Origin: Arachis hypogaea
Taxonomy: Eukaryota > Streptophyta > Magnoliopsida > Fabales > Fabaceae
DNA length: 64,000 bases
Reading direction: 5' to 3'
Assembly (NCBI RefSeq): GCF_003086295.3
Contig: NC_092052.1
Location: 12,306,346-12,370,345, forward strand
Shown: piece by piece, positions 45,976-56,351 of the stretch
Numbering within the stretch: position 1 is the first letter of the stretch
Layout: each line of letters starts with the position of its first letter
Position numbers and translations under genes: made by a program
The notes under the pieces: generated by a model
The model's input: the letters and a program-made list of their open reading frames with translations, nothing else
What the model was told of the DNA's origin: nothing
Database searches by the model: none

Positions 45976-48900
45976 TGATACGTAAAACATTAATTTCACG
46001 TAATTACCGACAAGTATACCAGGTCGTATCAAGTAATAAAACTCACTAAGAGTGAGGTCGATCCCACGGAGATTGGTAGATTAAGCAACTTTAATTAAAT
46101 GGTAGATTTAGTCAAGCAAACATGGTTTTGATTTCATGAGATTTGTGATTTTTGAACATAATTGCAAAAATTTAAATGGCAAGGAATTTAAAGAACGAGA
46201 AGAGAGAAAGAAGATGAAAGTAAATAACTGAAACTTAAAATGCAAGAAACTTAAATGACATTAAAGATAAATTGCAAGAAAGTAAAGATCGAAGAATTTT
46301 AAAGAGCATAAGAGTAAATAGCAAGAAATATAGAAACAGAATGTAAATGACAAGAATAATGAATTGCAAGAATGTAGAAGGGAATTGGGTAATGGGTATT
46401 CAAACAACTAAAGAGCAAAAGAAATGAGAATTGATGATGGAGAGGATCATTAGGGATCAGAGATGCAAATTCTCCTGAATTGATGTTAATCAATTCCTTC
46501 TCAATCATGGGTATAGATCCATGGCAATTTGTGGGTAATTGAGTCTCAATCTCTTGGTAACTCAATTTCTCTCAACACAACCAATTGCCACTCTCGTGAT
46601 CTAATTGTTCATGAGAAGAGATGAAGTTCAATTCCTAATCCAAGTCACACAACCTCCAGAATCTCAACTAAGGGAGGTTACATCTCACATACCAACCAAA
46701 GTGTATTGATTAAGGAAATCATGAAAGGATGAACTCTAAACTGAATTATGTGGCTCCTTTCTCAAATTCACCACATAATTCATATAGATTAATCCCTCTT
46801 TCGATGGTGATTGAATCTTTGAAGAACAAGAGTTTTCTCTTGGATTAACCACTTGAATTAAGAAGGAAAAGAAGAGTTATCAATTCATTCAAATAAACAG
46901 AGCTCTTCCCCTAATGAAAGTGGGGTTTAGTGAATCATAGCTCCAATTTCAACAACAATTGCAGAGATAAAAATTAAACTAAGTCTAGAGAAGAATGAAG
47001 AAGGAGAAGTTCTTAAAACTGAAATTCAAAGTTGCAAAAAAAATAAAAATAAAATAGAAGACCGGTGAGAAAAAGTAAAGAATAGAAATTGCTAGTGTAA
47101 TAGAAAATGTCTAAGTGTCAAAAAGTCTAAAAACAAGTTCAGAAGCAAAAAAGTCCCTCAAAGTATCAAACTCTTCTCTATTTATACTACTCCTAAAACT
47201 CCTTCAGAGATCCTTAATTGGGCTGGCAATGTGGGCTTTATCCTCGTTGAATTCTTGGCTTAGTGGAAGATGTAAATAGAAGAAGTGTTGCTCAACAGGG
47301 AGAGAGAGGCTCATTCATAATGCTCCTGCCCCAATGAGGGCGTTACTGGCAAACACGCCAGTGTGAATGCACGTTGGAAACGTGCTCATGAGTTTCCTGG
47401 GCTTGAAGTTTTGTGCTGGGCGTTGTTAGCCCAAGTTGTTGCTAACAACTTGGCTTTCCTTCTTCTTGGTTCTACTTTGCATGCCTAATGTTACCCAGAA
47501 TTTGAGTGTCAATCATCTGCTTTAATATGGACTATCATACATCATTGGAAAGCTTAGAATGTCTTGTTTCTAATGCACTTGGAATAATCTCAATTGAATT
47601 TTCCTATCTCAAGTTATGCTTCCTCAAAGAAGGTAAGGTCAGGCGTCCAAGTTTGTTGAAGTTGTTGCTGAACACGCACCCTCTCTTCCAAGTTGGCAAC
47701 GTACCAAACCTCCCACGGCTAAGACATAGGGCTGGCGTTGTTGCTGAACACACCCCTTTTTTGGCACATTGGCAACGTGCTCGCTGCTCTCTTCCAGGGC
47801 TGCCTTCTTGCTTCAACTTTGCTTGTGATGTTGCCTTGGAACACGCCTATAGAACTTGGCGTTGGCAACGTGCTCGAGTGAGGGGGATTGCTCTCCAAGA
47901 TTGCTTGCTACGTTGTCACAAAACACGCCTATAGAGCTTGGCGTTGGCAACGTGCTCGAGTGGAGGTCCATGGCTGCTGGCGTTATCCTCAAACACGCCA
48001 TTGCATCCTGGAGTTGACAACGTGCTCGAGCCTTCCTCATGGCTCCATGCTTGCTGCTTGGCGTTGTCATCAAAAACGCATATGCACCTAACGTTGACAA
48101 CGTGCTTGATGTCTTGAGATTGCCCTCCAGGGTTGCCTTCTAGCTTGGCGTTGCCTTGGAACACGTCAATGCTCTCCGAAGCCAGCAACGTGCTCGAGCT
48201 TTCCTTGTGGCACCAAGTTTTGCTTGCTACGTTGCCTTGGAACACACCTTCAGAACTTGGCGTTGGCAACGTGCTTCTCCCTTTGCTGAGCTAAGTCTTC
48301 TATTCAGCGTTGTTTGCCTGCGTTGTCCTCAAACACGCCCCCCATCTCTAGGTTGGCAACGTGCTCGAGGCTTTGAAATTACTTCTCTCCAAGGCCTTTC
48401 TTGCAGCGTTGCCTCTAAACACGCCTTTGGACTCTGGCGTTGGCAACGTGCATGAGCTTCTGACTTGCTCCCCAGAGTTGCTTGCTGCGTTACCATCAAA
48501 CACGCCCATAGATTATGGAGTTGGCAACGTGCTTGATCCCTCTAGGATCACTCTCCAGGGTCGCTTGGCGTTGTCACAAGACACTCCAGTGGTAACCCAA
48601 GTTGGCAACGTGCCATTCCTTCCCAAGATCATTCCCCAGGGTTGTTGGGCGTTGTTGCAAAACACGCTAGCACTAACCAGCATTGGCAGCATGTACTCCT
48701 CTGCTTTCACTCTGCTTTCTTGCCAAATATTGGTGTATCTTCAAGCTTTCTTGCTCTAATTCTTGCTCCATTGCTTTCTAGCTTCATCACCTAACATAAA
48801 TCAAACAAACTTCCTCAAAGTCTTGCCATCTTATGCAATAATTTCAAGGGAATCATTCACATCAACTTGTTTATAAACTCCTTGAATATTTGCATGAATT

Positions 48901-49047
48901 TGGCCAACATTTACCTAGTTCTTGGTGTTTTAATGCATGGAAGTAAAACTCATAAAAATGCTTGTTTATTTCAAAGATAATGAATGAAATTAAGCTAAAA
49001 CTAACTAAACTGACTAGCTAATATAACAAATATGCGAATGCATCACA
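45976..49047 (-). repeat. Long LTR c (5' LTR of copy 2)
   Basis: 3072 bp, full-length type like LTR a, including the 390 bp segment (about 46497-46888). The A-run seen near 31770 in LTR a is interrupted here (AAAAAAAATAAAAATAAAA, near 47036). It shares the AAACACGCCAGTG variant with LTR d. Confidence 0.9.
47350..48695. repeat. Periodic dyad array in LTR c
   Basis: Counterpart of 32095-33432 with the same unit order. Confidence 0.8.
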
Positions 49048-49056
49048 TCAAAAACT
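49048..49056 (-). other. LTR-LTR junction 2
   Basis: TCAAAAACT on the plus strand, identical to junction 1, joining long LTR c to short LTR d. Confidence 0.85.
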
Positions 49057-51745
49057 TGATACGTAAAACATTAATTTCACGTAATTACCGGCAAGTATAC
49101 CAAGTCGTATCAAGTAATAAAACTCACTAAGAGTGAGGTCGATCCCACGGAGATTGGTAGATTAAGAAACTTTAATTAAATGGTAGATTTAGTCAAGCAA
49201 ACATGGTTTTGATTTCATGAGATTTGTGATTTTTGAACATAATTGCAAAAATTTAAATGGCAAGGAATTTAAGGAACGAGAAGAGAGAAAGAAGATGAAA
49301 GTAAATAACTGAAACTTAAAATGCAAGAAACTTAAATGACATTAAAGATAAATTGCAAGAAAGTAAAGATCGCAGAATTTTAAAGAGCATAAGAGTAAAT
49401 AGCAAGAAATATAGAAACAGAATATAAATGACAAGAATAATGAATTGCAAGAATGTAGAAGGGAATTGGGTAATAGGTATTCAAACAACTAAAGAGCAAA
49501 AGAAATGAGAATTGATGATGGAGAGGATCATTAGGGATTAGAGATGCAAATTCTCCTGAATTGATGTTAATCAATTCCTTCAAATAAACAGAGCTCTTCC
49601 CCCTAATGAAAGTGGGGTTTAGTGAATCATAGCTCCAATTTCAACAACAATTGCAGAGATAAAAATTAAACTAAGTCTAGAGAAGAATGAAGAAGGAGAA
49701 GTTTTTAAAACTGAAATTCAAAGTTGCAAAAAAAAAAAAAAAAAAAACAAAATAGAAGACCGGTGAGAAAAAGTAAAGAATAGAAATTGCTAGTGTAATA
49801 GAAAATGTCTAAGTGTCAAAAAGTCTAAAAACAAGTTCAAAAGCAAAAAAGTCCCTCAAAGTATCAAACTCTTCTCTATTTATACTACTCCTAAAACTCC
49901 TTCAAAGATCCTTAATTGGGCTAGCAATGTGGGCTTTATCCTCGTTGAATTCTTGGCTTAGTGGAAAATGTAAATAGAAGAAGTGTTGCTCAACAGGGAG
50001 AGAGAGGCTCATTCATAATGCTCCTGGCCCGATGAGGGCGTTACTGGCAAACACGCCAGTGTGAATGCACGTTGGCAACGTGCTCATGAGTTTCCTGGGC
50101 TTGGAGTTTTGTGCTGGGCGTTGTTAGCCCAAGTTGTTGCTAACAACTTGGCTTTCCTTCTTCTTGGTTCTACTTTGCATGCCTAATGTTACCCAGAATT
50201 TGAGTGTCAATCCTCTGCTTCAATATGGACTATCATACATCATTGGAAAGCTTAGAATGTCTTTTTTTTAATGCACTTGGAATCATCTCAATTGGATTTT
50301 CCTATCTCAAGTTATGCTTCCTCAAAGAAGGTAAGGTCAGGCTGCCAAGTTTGTTGAAGTTGTTGCTGAACACGCACCCTCTCTTCCAAGTTGGCAACGT
50401 GCCAAACCTCCCAGCACTGAGACATGGGGCTGGCGTTGTTGCTGAACACGCCCCCTTGTTGGCACGTTGGCAATGTGCTCGCTGCTCCCCTCCAGGGCTG
50501 CCTTCTTGTTTCAACTTTGCTTGTCACGTTGCCTTGGAACACGCCTATAGAACTTGGCGTTGGCAACGTGCTCGAGTGAGGGGGATTGCTCTCCAAGATT
50601 GCTTGCTACGTTGTCACAAAACACGCCTATAGAGCTTGGCGTTGGCAACGTGCTCGAGTGGAGGTCCATGGCTGCTGGCGTTATCCTCAAACACGCCATT
50701 GCATCCTGGAGTTGACAACGTGCTCGAGCCTTCCTCATGGCTCCATGCTTGCTGCTTGGCATTGTCATCAAAAACGCATATGCACCTAACATTGGCAACG
50801 TGCTTGATGTCTTGAGATTGCCCTCCAGGGTTGCCTTCTAGCTTGGCGTTGCCTTGGAACACGTCCATGCTCTCCAAAGCCAGCAACGTGCTCGAGCTTT
50901 TCTTGTGGCACCAAGTTTTGCTTGCTACGTTGCCTTGGAACACGCCTTCAGAACTTGGCGTTGGCAACGTGCTTCTCCCTTTGCTGAGCTAAGTCTTCTA
51001 TTCAGCGTTGTTTGCCTGCGTTGTCCTCAAACATGCCCCCCATCTCTAGGTTGGCAACGTGCTCGAGGCTTTGAAATTGCTTCTCTCCAAGGCCTTGCTT
51101 GCAGCGTTGCCTCTAAACATGCCTTTGGACTCTGGCGTTGGCAACGTGCACGAGCTTCTGACTTGCTCCCCGGAGTTGCTTGCTGCGTTATCATCAAACA
51201 CGCCCATAGATTATGGAGTTGGCAACGTGCTTGATCCCTCTAGGATCACTCTCCAGGGTCGCTTGGCTTTGTCACAAGACACTCCAGTGGTAACCCAAGT
51301 TGGCAACGTGCCATTCCTTCCCAGGATCATTCCCCAGGGTTGTTGGGCGTTGTTGCAAAACACGCTAGCACTAACCAGCGTTGGCAGCATGCACTCCTCT
51401 GCTTTCACTCTGCTTTCTTGCCAAATATTGGTGTATCTTCAAGCTTTCTTGCTCTAATTCTTGCTCCATTGCTTTCTAGCTTCATCACCTAACATAAACC
51501 AAAGAAACTTCCTCAAAGTCTTGCCATCTTATGCAATAATTTCAAGGGAATCATTCACATCAACTTGTTTATAAACTGCTTGAATATTTGCATGAATTTG
51601 GCCAACATTTACCTAGTTCTTGGTGTTTTAATGCATGGAAGTAAAACTCATAAAAATGCTTGTTTATTTCAAAGATAATGAATGAAATTAAGCTAAAACT
51701 AACTAAACTGACTAGCTAATATAACAAATATGCGAATGCATCACA
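49057..51745 (-). repeat. Short LTR d (right edge of inner block)
   Basis: 2689 bp, with the same 390 bp deletion as LTR b (joint near 49581). Its end GCATCACA abuts outer gag sequence (TAACCTTGTACC) at 51746, a normal LTR terminus. Confidence 0.9.
50060..51395. repeat. Periodic dyad array in LTR d
   Basis: Counterpart of 32095-33432 with the same unit order. Confidence 0.8.
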
Positions 51746-52398
51746 TAACCTTGTACCTCTCCCAAGTTTCATAAAGAGATTCACCCTCTTGTTGCCTGAA
51801 GGTCTAAACATCGGTCCATAGCTTAGTTAGCCTCTGAGGTAGAAAGAATTTAGTTAAGAATCTGCTTACCACATTGTCTCATATCCAGACTCTCCTTAGG
51901 TTGTGTATCAAACTACTGCTTGGCTTGGTCCCGTACAACAATTGAAAATAGCAATAATCGATAAACATCAGGATGGATTCCATTAGTCTTCATTGTATCA
52001 CAACTCTGCAGAAAATTAGAGATGAATAAGTTTGGGTCTTCTTGCAGGAGTTCATAAAACTGACAATTTTGTTACACCAAAGTGATGAATTGAGGTTTCA
52101 ACTCAAAGTTATTAGTAGTTACAGGGGGCACAATAATGCTACTGCCATAAAAAGTAGGATTTAGAGTAGTGTAAGAACCAAGAGTTCTCTTAGGTTGCTC
52201 AGGAGCATTAGGAGTATTAGGAATAACAACATTGTTGTTGTTTGGCTCCATAGTGATTTCTTCAATTTCCTCCTCAGAATTCTCCTTGAGACTTTCAGCA
52301 GCCCTATAAGCTCCAACCTGCTGTTGGCGTCTTCTAACAGTCTTTTTAATTTCAGGATCAAAATTAAGAAGAGGTTCCTTGTCCCTGTTCCTACTCAT
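51746..52398 (-). pseudogene. gag 5' part of outer Athila element
   Basis: It starts MSRNRDKEPLLNFDPEIKKT at 52398, and gag is readable with stops down to the ESLYETWERYK block at the junction with the inner insertion. TAA at 52072-52074 follows FELKPQFITLV (expected CAA). It lines up with inner gag (MSEVRRFNPEDER..., FELKPQLITLVQNN). The rest of this gag resumes at 14520 and below. Confidence 0.85.
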
Positions 52399-52726
52399 AA
52401 ACAAACAGAAAACAAGAAAAAGTGGGAATCTCTATGTCAGAGTGAAGAGAATTTTCAGTGAGGTAAATCAGATAAAAGAAATAAAATAAAACAAACTAAA
52501 TAAAATATAGAAAGATGCAAAAAAATGTTTAAAATAAAATTAAAGAAAATATTAAAAAAATTTTGAAATTAAATAGAAGAAAATTTAGAAAATAAAATGA
52601 ACAAAGTAAATAAAATAGCTAAGAAAATTTCGAACTAAAGGAGAAAAGAAAAAAAAAGAGAAAATTAAATCAAGAAAAAGTCTAATCTAGGTAATCAAAC
52701 AACGGGTAATTGTCAATCACAGTTAA
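52399..52726 (-). other. 5' leader of outer element
   Basis: A-rich untranslated leader. No open frame of note. Confidence 0.6.
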
Positions 52727-52744
52727 TCCCTGACAATGGCGCCT
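52727..52744 (-). promoter_or_regulatory. Decayed tRNA-Asp primer binding site (outer element)
   Basis: AGGCGCCATTGTCAGGGA on the element strand, 14 of 18 bases equal to TGGCGCCGTTGCCGGGGA. It lies one base from the LTR end at 52746, against six bases in the inner family. Confidence 0.8.
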
Positions 52745-52745
52745 A

Positions 52746-54008
52746 TGAATACCACATACTAACCGGCAAGTGCACCGAATTGTATCAAGTAATAACTCAG
52801 GTGAGTGAGTGTCGATCCTACGAGAATTAATGGATTAAGCATCAATAGTTGAGTGATTAGGTTAGTTAGACAAGCTAAGATGAGTGATTTCAAGTTCAAA
52901 TAGCCTAAAAAAGTAAATCAGAGATTGCAAGGAAGCAAACAGTGAATGGTTGATGAAAATAATATGAGAAAATAGTTAAGACTTTGAAAATGTTTAAATT
53001 TTCGGATTAATAATTATTATCAACTACTTTAATCATGCAAAGATTCAATTCATAGCAAATCTTAAGTGATCAAAACCCTAATTTCTTAGTAATTTAATCT
53101 CCTCTAACTCAATCAACGGCCAATTTCTTGGTCACTTAATTTAAATTAAAAGGTTAAGTCCAATTCTAGTTTATGAGTCACACAAACCCTAAGTACCCAA
53201 AAATGAGGCGAGTATATGACACATATCACGTTACATCCAGATAATTAGAGAGTTGTGAGGAATTGATTTCAAGCTGCAATTCCATTGATATAACTTTTCC
53301 AAGATTCAACAAGAATTCAAATAGAAGAGTTATCTTCCAATATACTCTAATTCCTAGGATGAAAAGCGAAATCAATCCTTGAATTTAAATCAGTGCATTG
53401 ATTAAGAGTAGAATGACCATAGTATTAATTCATTAAAATAAACATAGATCTTAACTTTAACAATGGAGGTTTAGTTGCTCATGGAACCTCGAGTAAAAAA
53501 GTGTAAAAGTGCGGAATGAGGAAGAGGAAGAAGAGAGTCCGAAGGGTTGAATCTTTTCTCTTTTTATATCTAAATACAAAATTAAAATTCTAAAGCCTAC
53601 TAATATCTTTTTTTTTTTAATTTAATTTTTAAATTAAAAACCAAAAAATGTCTTCCGTGGAATTGCTTGACACGGCCCTGGCGCTAAATGTTGAGCAGTG
53701 GCATTTAGCGCTACCAAACAGAATGCAATTTCAACTTTCCGGATCACCTGGCGCCAAACGCCGGGTAGTGGCATTTAGTGCCACCTTCACAGAGTCCTTG
53801 CATAAATTATGAGGTACCTGGCGCTAAATGCCGAGGTGTGGCATTTATCGCCAGATTGATAGCAAGTATTTTTCTCACTTTTTTTTTGCATAAGCTCTGT
53901 CAAATTTGTCCGAATTTTTCCTGTAATTAACAAAATAGCAGTACGACTCAAAGTAGCATTCATGATGGTCTAAAACAACAAAAATATAAGAAAGATGCTT
54001 ACGCATCA
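52746..54008 (-). repeat. 5' LTR of outer Athila element
   Basis: 1263 bp, TGAATACC...ACGCATCA on the plus strand. It matches 5165-6684 without the SINE. Its hairpin-dyad repeats are at 53675-53868 (TGGCGCTAAATG, GGCATTTAGCGC type). Confidence 0.85.
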
Positions 54009-54453
54009 TGCACTTTCTCCTTGTTAACTCATGCCTGCAGGTTTTCAAGTGTTACAACTTCCAAATTATAACTTTACATATTTGGCTTCAATTTTTATGT
54101 CCCTATAGCATGTTGATGGTAACCCAGTTCATTAGTACACTGGTTCACCTCTCAATCTTTCCAAGCCGAGTCCCTTTATTGCAAACACGTTAATTCTATT
54201 TTTCTTTAAAACACTAAATCCTCCTAAGCTTACGAACCCTGAAGCACATAGACTGGTATAAAGAACGCTTTCTTTCTTAGTTCTTATAAAAAGGGTTTGG
54301 ATCACGTTACTTAGATAATTTTTTTACCCTTGATTCATTATCCTTCGAGATGCATTATGGCGAAAAATTAAGTTACACAATGTCTGATCTTTCTGCTGAT
54401 ATTTTTTGGTGCTGTTGTCAGCTCATGTGAAAAGTGCATTAATTTGTGTATAG
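54009..54453 (+). other. Distal part of interrupted intron 8
   Basis: Host sequence after the retrotransposon, ending in TTGTGTATAG, an acceptable acceptor directly before the next WD-repeat exon. No gene in it. Confidence 0.7.
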
Positions 54454-55058
54454 GAAGGAGATTCTGTGGTAGCACATTTTGAATACCATAAGCACCCAAT
54501 CACATCCATTGAGTGGAGTCCACATGAAGCCTCTTCATTGGCCGTTTCATCATCCGATAATCAGCTTACGTGAGTAAAATATTTATATATCTGCAATTCC
54601 CATTAATCAACTTCCAAACAGATTTTAGTACTCTTTTTAAACCGTCTATTTTGTGATCTTTGTTGATTTTTGCCACAGGATATGGAACCTTTCATTGGAA
54701 AAGGATGAGGAAGAGGAGATTGAATTCAAGGCTCAAACCAAAGAACAAGTAAATGCCACTGAAGATCTTCCTCCCCAACTACTATTTATACATCAAAGTG
54801 TTTGGCACAGAATTTATCTATTTATTTGGATAGTTGGAAACCATAGGCATTCTCTTTTAAGGCAAATCCTGATTGATATTTATCCGAATGGTAGTAAGTC
54901 CCTGGTTTGTTGGTTCTATTCATTTATTTTCTTTTCATCTTACATCAGGGACAAAAAGACCTCAAAGAACTACATTGGCATGCTCAGATTCCTGGAATGG
55001 ATTCAACATCCTTATGCCTTCAAATATTCAGAGCACGTTGCCATCAAATGGTGCTTGA
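54454..55058 (+). pseudogene. GRWD1-like WD-repeat protein, exons 9-11 (3' half)
   Basis: Exon 9 (54454-54569) reads GDSVVAHFEYHKHPITSIEW and ends SDNQLT. Exon 10 (54679-54797) reads IWNLSLEKDEEEEIEFKAQT and on to DLPPQLLFIHQ. Exon 11 (54949-55058) starts GQKDLKE and ends in the expected GFNILMPSNIQSTLPS block but in another frame, because about 20 bp are missing near 54996. The donor after exon 10 is changed (CATCAAAGTG where CATCAG/GTG is expected). The phases of exons 8 and 9 fit across the 49 kb gap, showing that these are one gene cut by the insertion. Stop at 55056-55058. Confidence 0.85.
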
Positions 55059-56079
55059 TAGATAGATACATGGCCTTGGTGTTCAGCATTTACTTCTTAT
55101 TGGTACCTGCTAATCTGCTACCATAGATCGGATTAGGTGCTCCTGAGTACAAAAGTTTTGAATCTTCCCTTTAATTTGTTTTTGTGTAATTTATTAAAAT
55201 GATATTCAGCCAGGCCCCTTTCTCGACCATGGGGAGAAATCAAGCGAGAGAACATAAGATGAGAAAACACTACATTCAACTCAAAAGCTTAAGATAGTAA
55301 ATTAATGTGTCTCTCATCTTATAAACTCCTCACTCTTCTTTGTTTTTCTTGATGTGGGACTAACTTCAACACTCCTCACACTTGCAACATTAACAGTGAG
55401 GGAAGGGATTGAAACGAGATTTTGGATCCAAGTGGTCTTGAAGAAGGACCAATACCTTGATTTTGGAGTTTGATTCTGGTTCAGGGTTTGTCTTTTTCAG
55501 GTTTTGATGGGAAGGGTTTTGGGTTGGGAAGACTGAAGAGTATGGTGGTTCTGCTATTGATACAAAAAATCAAAAAAATAAAAAAGAAAAGGTTTCTCGT
55601 AAATTTCAAAAAGTAAGAAATATTTTTTGGATACTTCACCCATTTCACTTCCATGTTAAAATTTTTATGTTGTCCCACAGTAAAGTATCCCCTGTTGTTC
55701 CATCCATCTATTGAAGTAATTTTTAAAAGATTGCACTTCCAACAGTAACTTCTAAATATTGACTGTTTTAGTTCTGTTTTTTTAGGTGATTTTTGTTATA
55801 AAATACGTAAAGTTACATTCCACTTGATTCTACTAGAAGGGATTAACTTTTCTACTGTTGAAATGATTAATTATCACTGAAACAAACTAAATTAAAAAGT
55901 TTAGTGCCTAAACTAGAAAAGAAAAGTAGTGGGTATTATGGTGGTGCAAACAAATTCAACAAAATAAAAGAAAAGTAGTGGTTAAAAGAAAAGTAGTGGG
56001 TATTATGGTGCCTAAACTGATCAAATATTTTTGTCTCCTAAGAAAACGTTTTATTATTATATCCTAACAATTTCTAGGG
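55059..56079. other. Non-coding region 3' of the pseudogene
   Basis: No gene seen. It contains one copy of a repeat at 55302-55390 (listed separately) and a local duplication of AGAAAAGTAGTGGGTATTAT (about 55919 and 55991). Confidence 0.6.
55302..55390 (-). repeat. Repeat with GTTAGTCCCACATCAA core, copy 1
   Basis: The reverse complement of this segment matches 61385-61455 (shared GTTAGTCCCACATCAA and AAGAGTGAGGAGTTTATAAG). The two copies lie inverted about 6 kb apart and flank the small serine-rich gene. Such 'TCCCACATC' texts are frequent in plant LTRs and their relics; the class is uncertain. Confidence 0.6.
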
Positions 56080-56271
56080 AGCCAATGGCCTAAGCGTACA
56101 ATGTGTACAAAGTTCGAACTCTTGACCTTTTGAACCTAGAACTCTAATACCATATCATGAAACCACTCATTCCAAAAGCGTAGTCTAACAAGACAATGTA
56201 ACACTAATGGTCATATCTCTAATACTTTCTAATCCCTCCATTGTACACATTGTACGCTTAGGCCATTGGCT
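56080..56271. mobile_element. MITE-like element with 31 bp perfect terminal inverted repeats
   Basis: 56080-56110 and 56241-56271 are exact reverse complements (beginning AGCCAATGGCCTAAGCGTAC). The similarity extends a few bases outward with one or two mismatches (CTAGGG/CTATAGGA). The interior of 130 bp is non-coding. No obvious target duplication. Superfamily unknown. Confidence 0.6.
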
Positions 56272-56293
56272 TCCTATACTTATTCTATCTATT

Positions 56294-56317
56294 AGATTAT
56301 TATTATTATTATTATTA

Positions 56318-56350
<33 letters not shown>
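56294..56350. repeat. (TTA)n microsatellite
   Basis: About 18 trinucleotide repeats interrupted once by TTG, directly beside the MITE-like element. Confidence 0.9.

Positions 56351-56351
<1 letters not shown>

Larger units (their letters stand above)
33793..49047 (-). mobile_element. Inner Athila copy 2, with unequal LTRs
   Basis: The only inner copy with LTR sequence on both sides: 5' LTR c (long, 45976-49047), primer site, gag-pol, ORF3, polypurine tract and 3' LTR b (short, 33793-36477). Normal reverse transcription makes two equal LTRs, so the 390 bp length difference means that this is not a simple single insertion. Confidence 0.85.
14523..51745. mobile_element. Inner Athila block: inverted copy plus two tandem LTR-LTR units
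   Basis: 37.2 kb of a second, younger Athila family inside the outer gag. Order: copy 0 (plus strand, 14523-21730), spacer (21731-21813), copy 1 internal (minus, 21814-30706), long LTR a (30707-33783), 9 bp, short LTR b (33793-36477), copy 2 internal (minus, 36478-45975), long LTR c (45976-49047), 9 bp, short LTR d (49057-51745). The left edge is the middle of gag, not an LTR. The right edge is a proper LTR end (TCACA). There is no target duplication, and about 40 bp of outer gag are missing. Copies differ by roughly one to three percent by eye. Confidence 0.85.
5165..54008 (-). mobile_element. Outer Athila-type Ty3/gypsy element, interrupted and degenerate
   Basis: Minus-strand LTR retrotransposon inserted in a WD-repeat gene intron. 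The 5' LTR is on the right (52746-54008), followed leftwards by a decayed tRNA-Asp primer site, the start of gag (51746-52398), a 37 kb nested insertion (14523-51745), the rest of gag and pol (9971-14522), ORF3 (7700-8877) and the 3' LTR (5165-6684). Order gag-PR-RT-RNaseH-IN-ORF3 and the tRNA-Asp site place it in the Athila lineage (Calypso, Cyclops and Diaspora are legume members). Without the nested block and the SINE it would be about 11.5 kb. Many stops and frameshifts show it is old. I see no clean 5 bp target duplication: the flanks read ATTTA on the left and TGCAC on the right. Confidence 0.85.
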
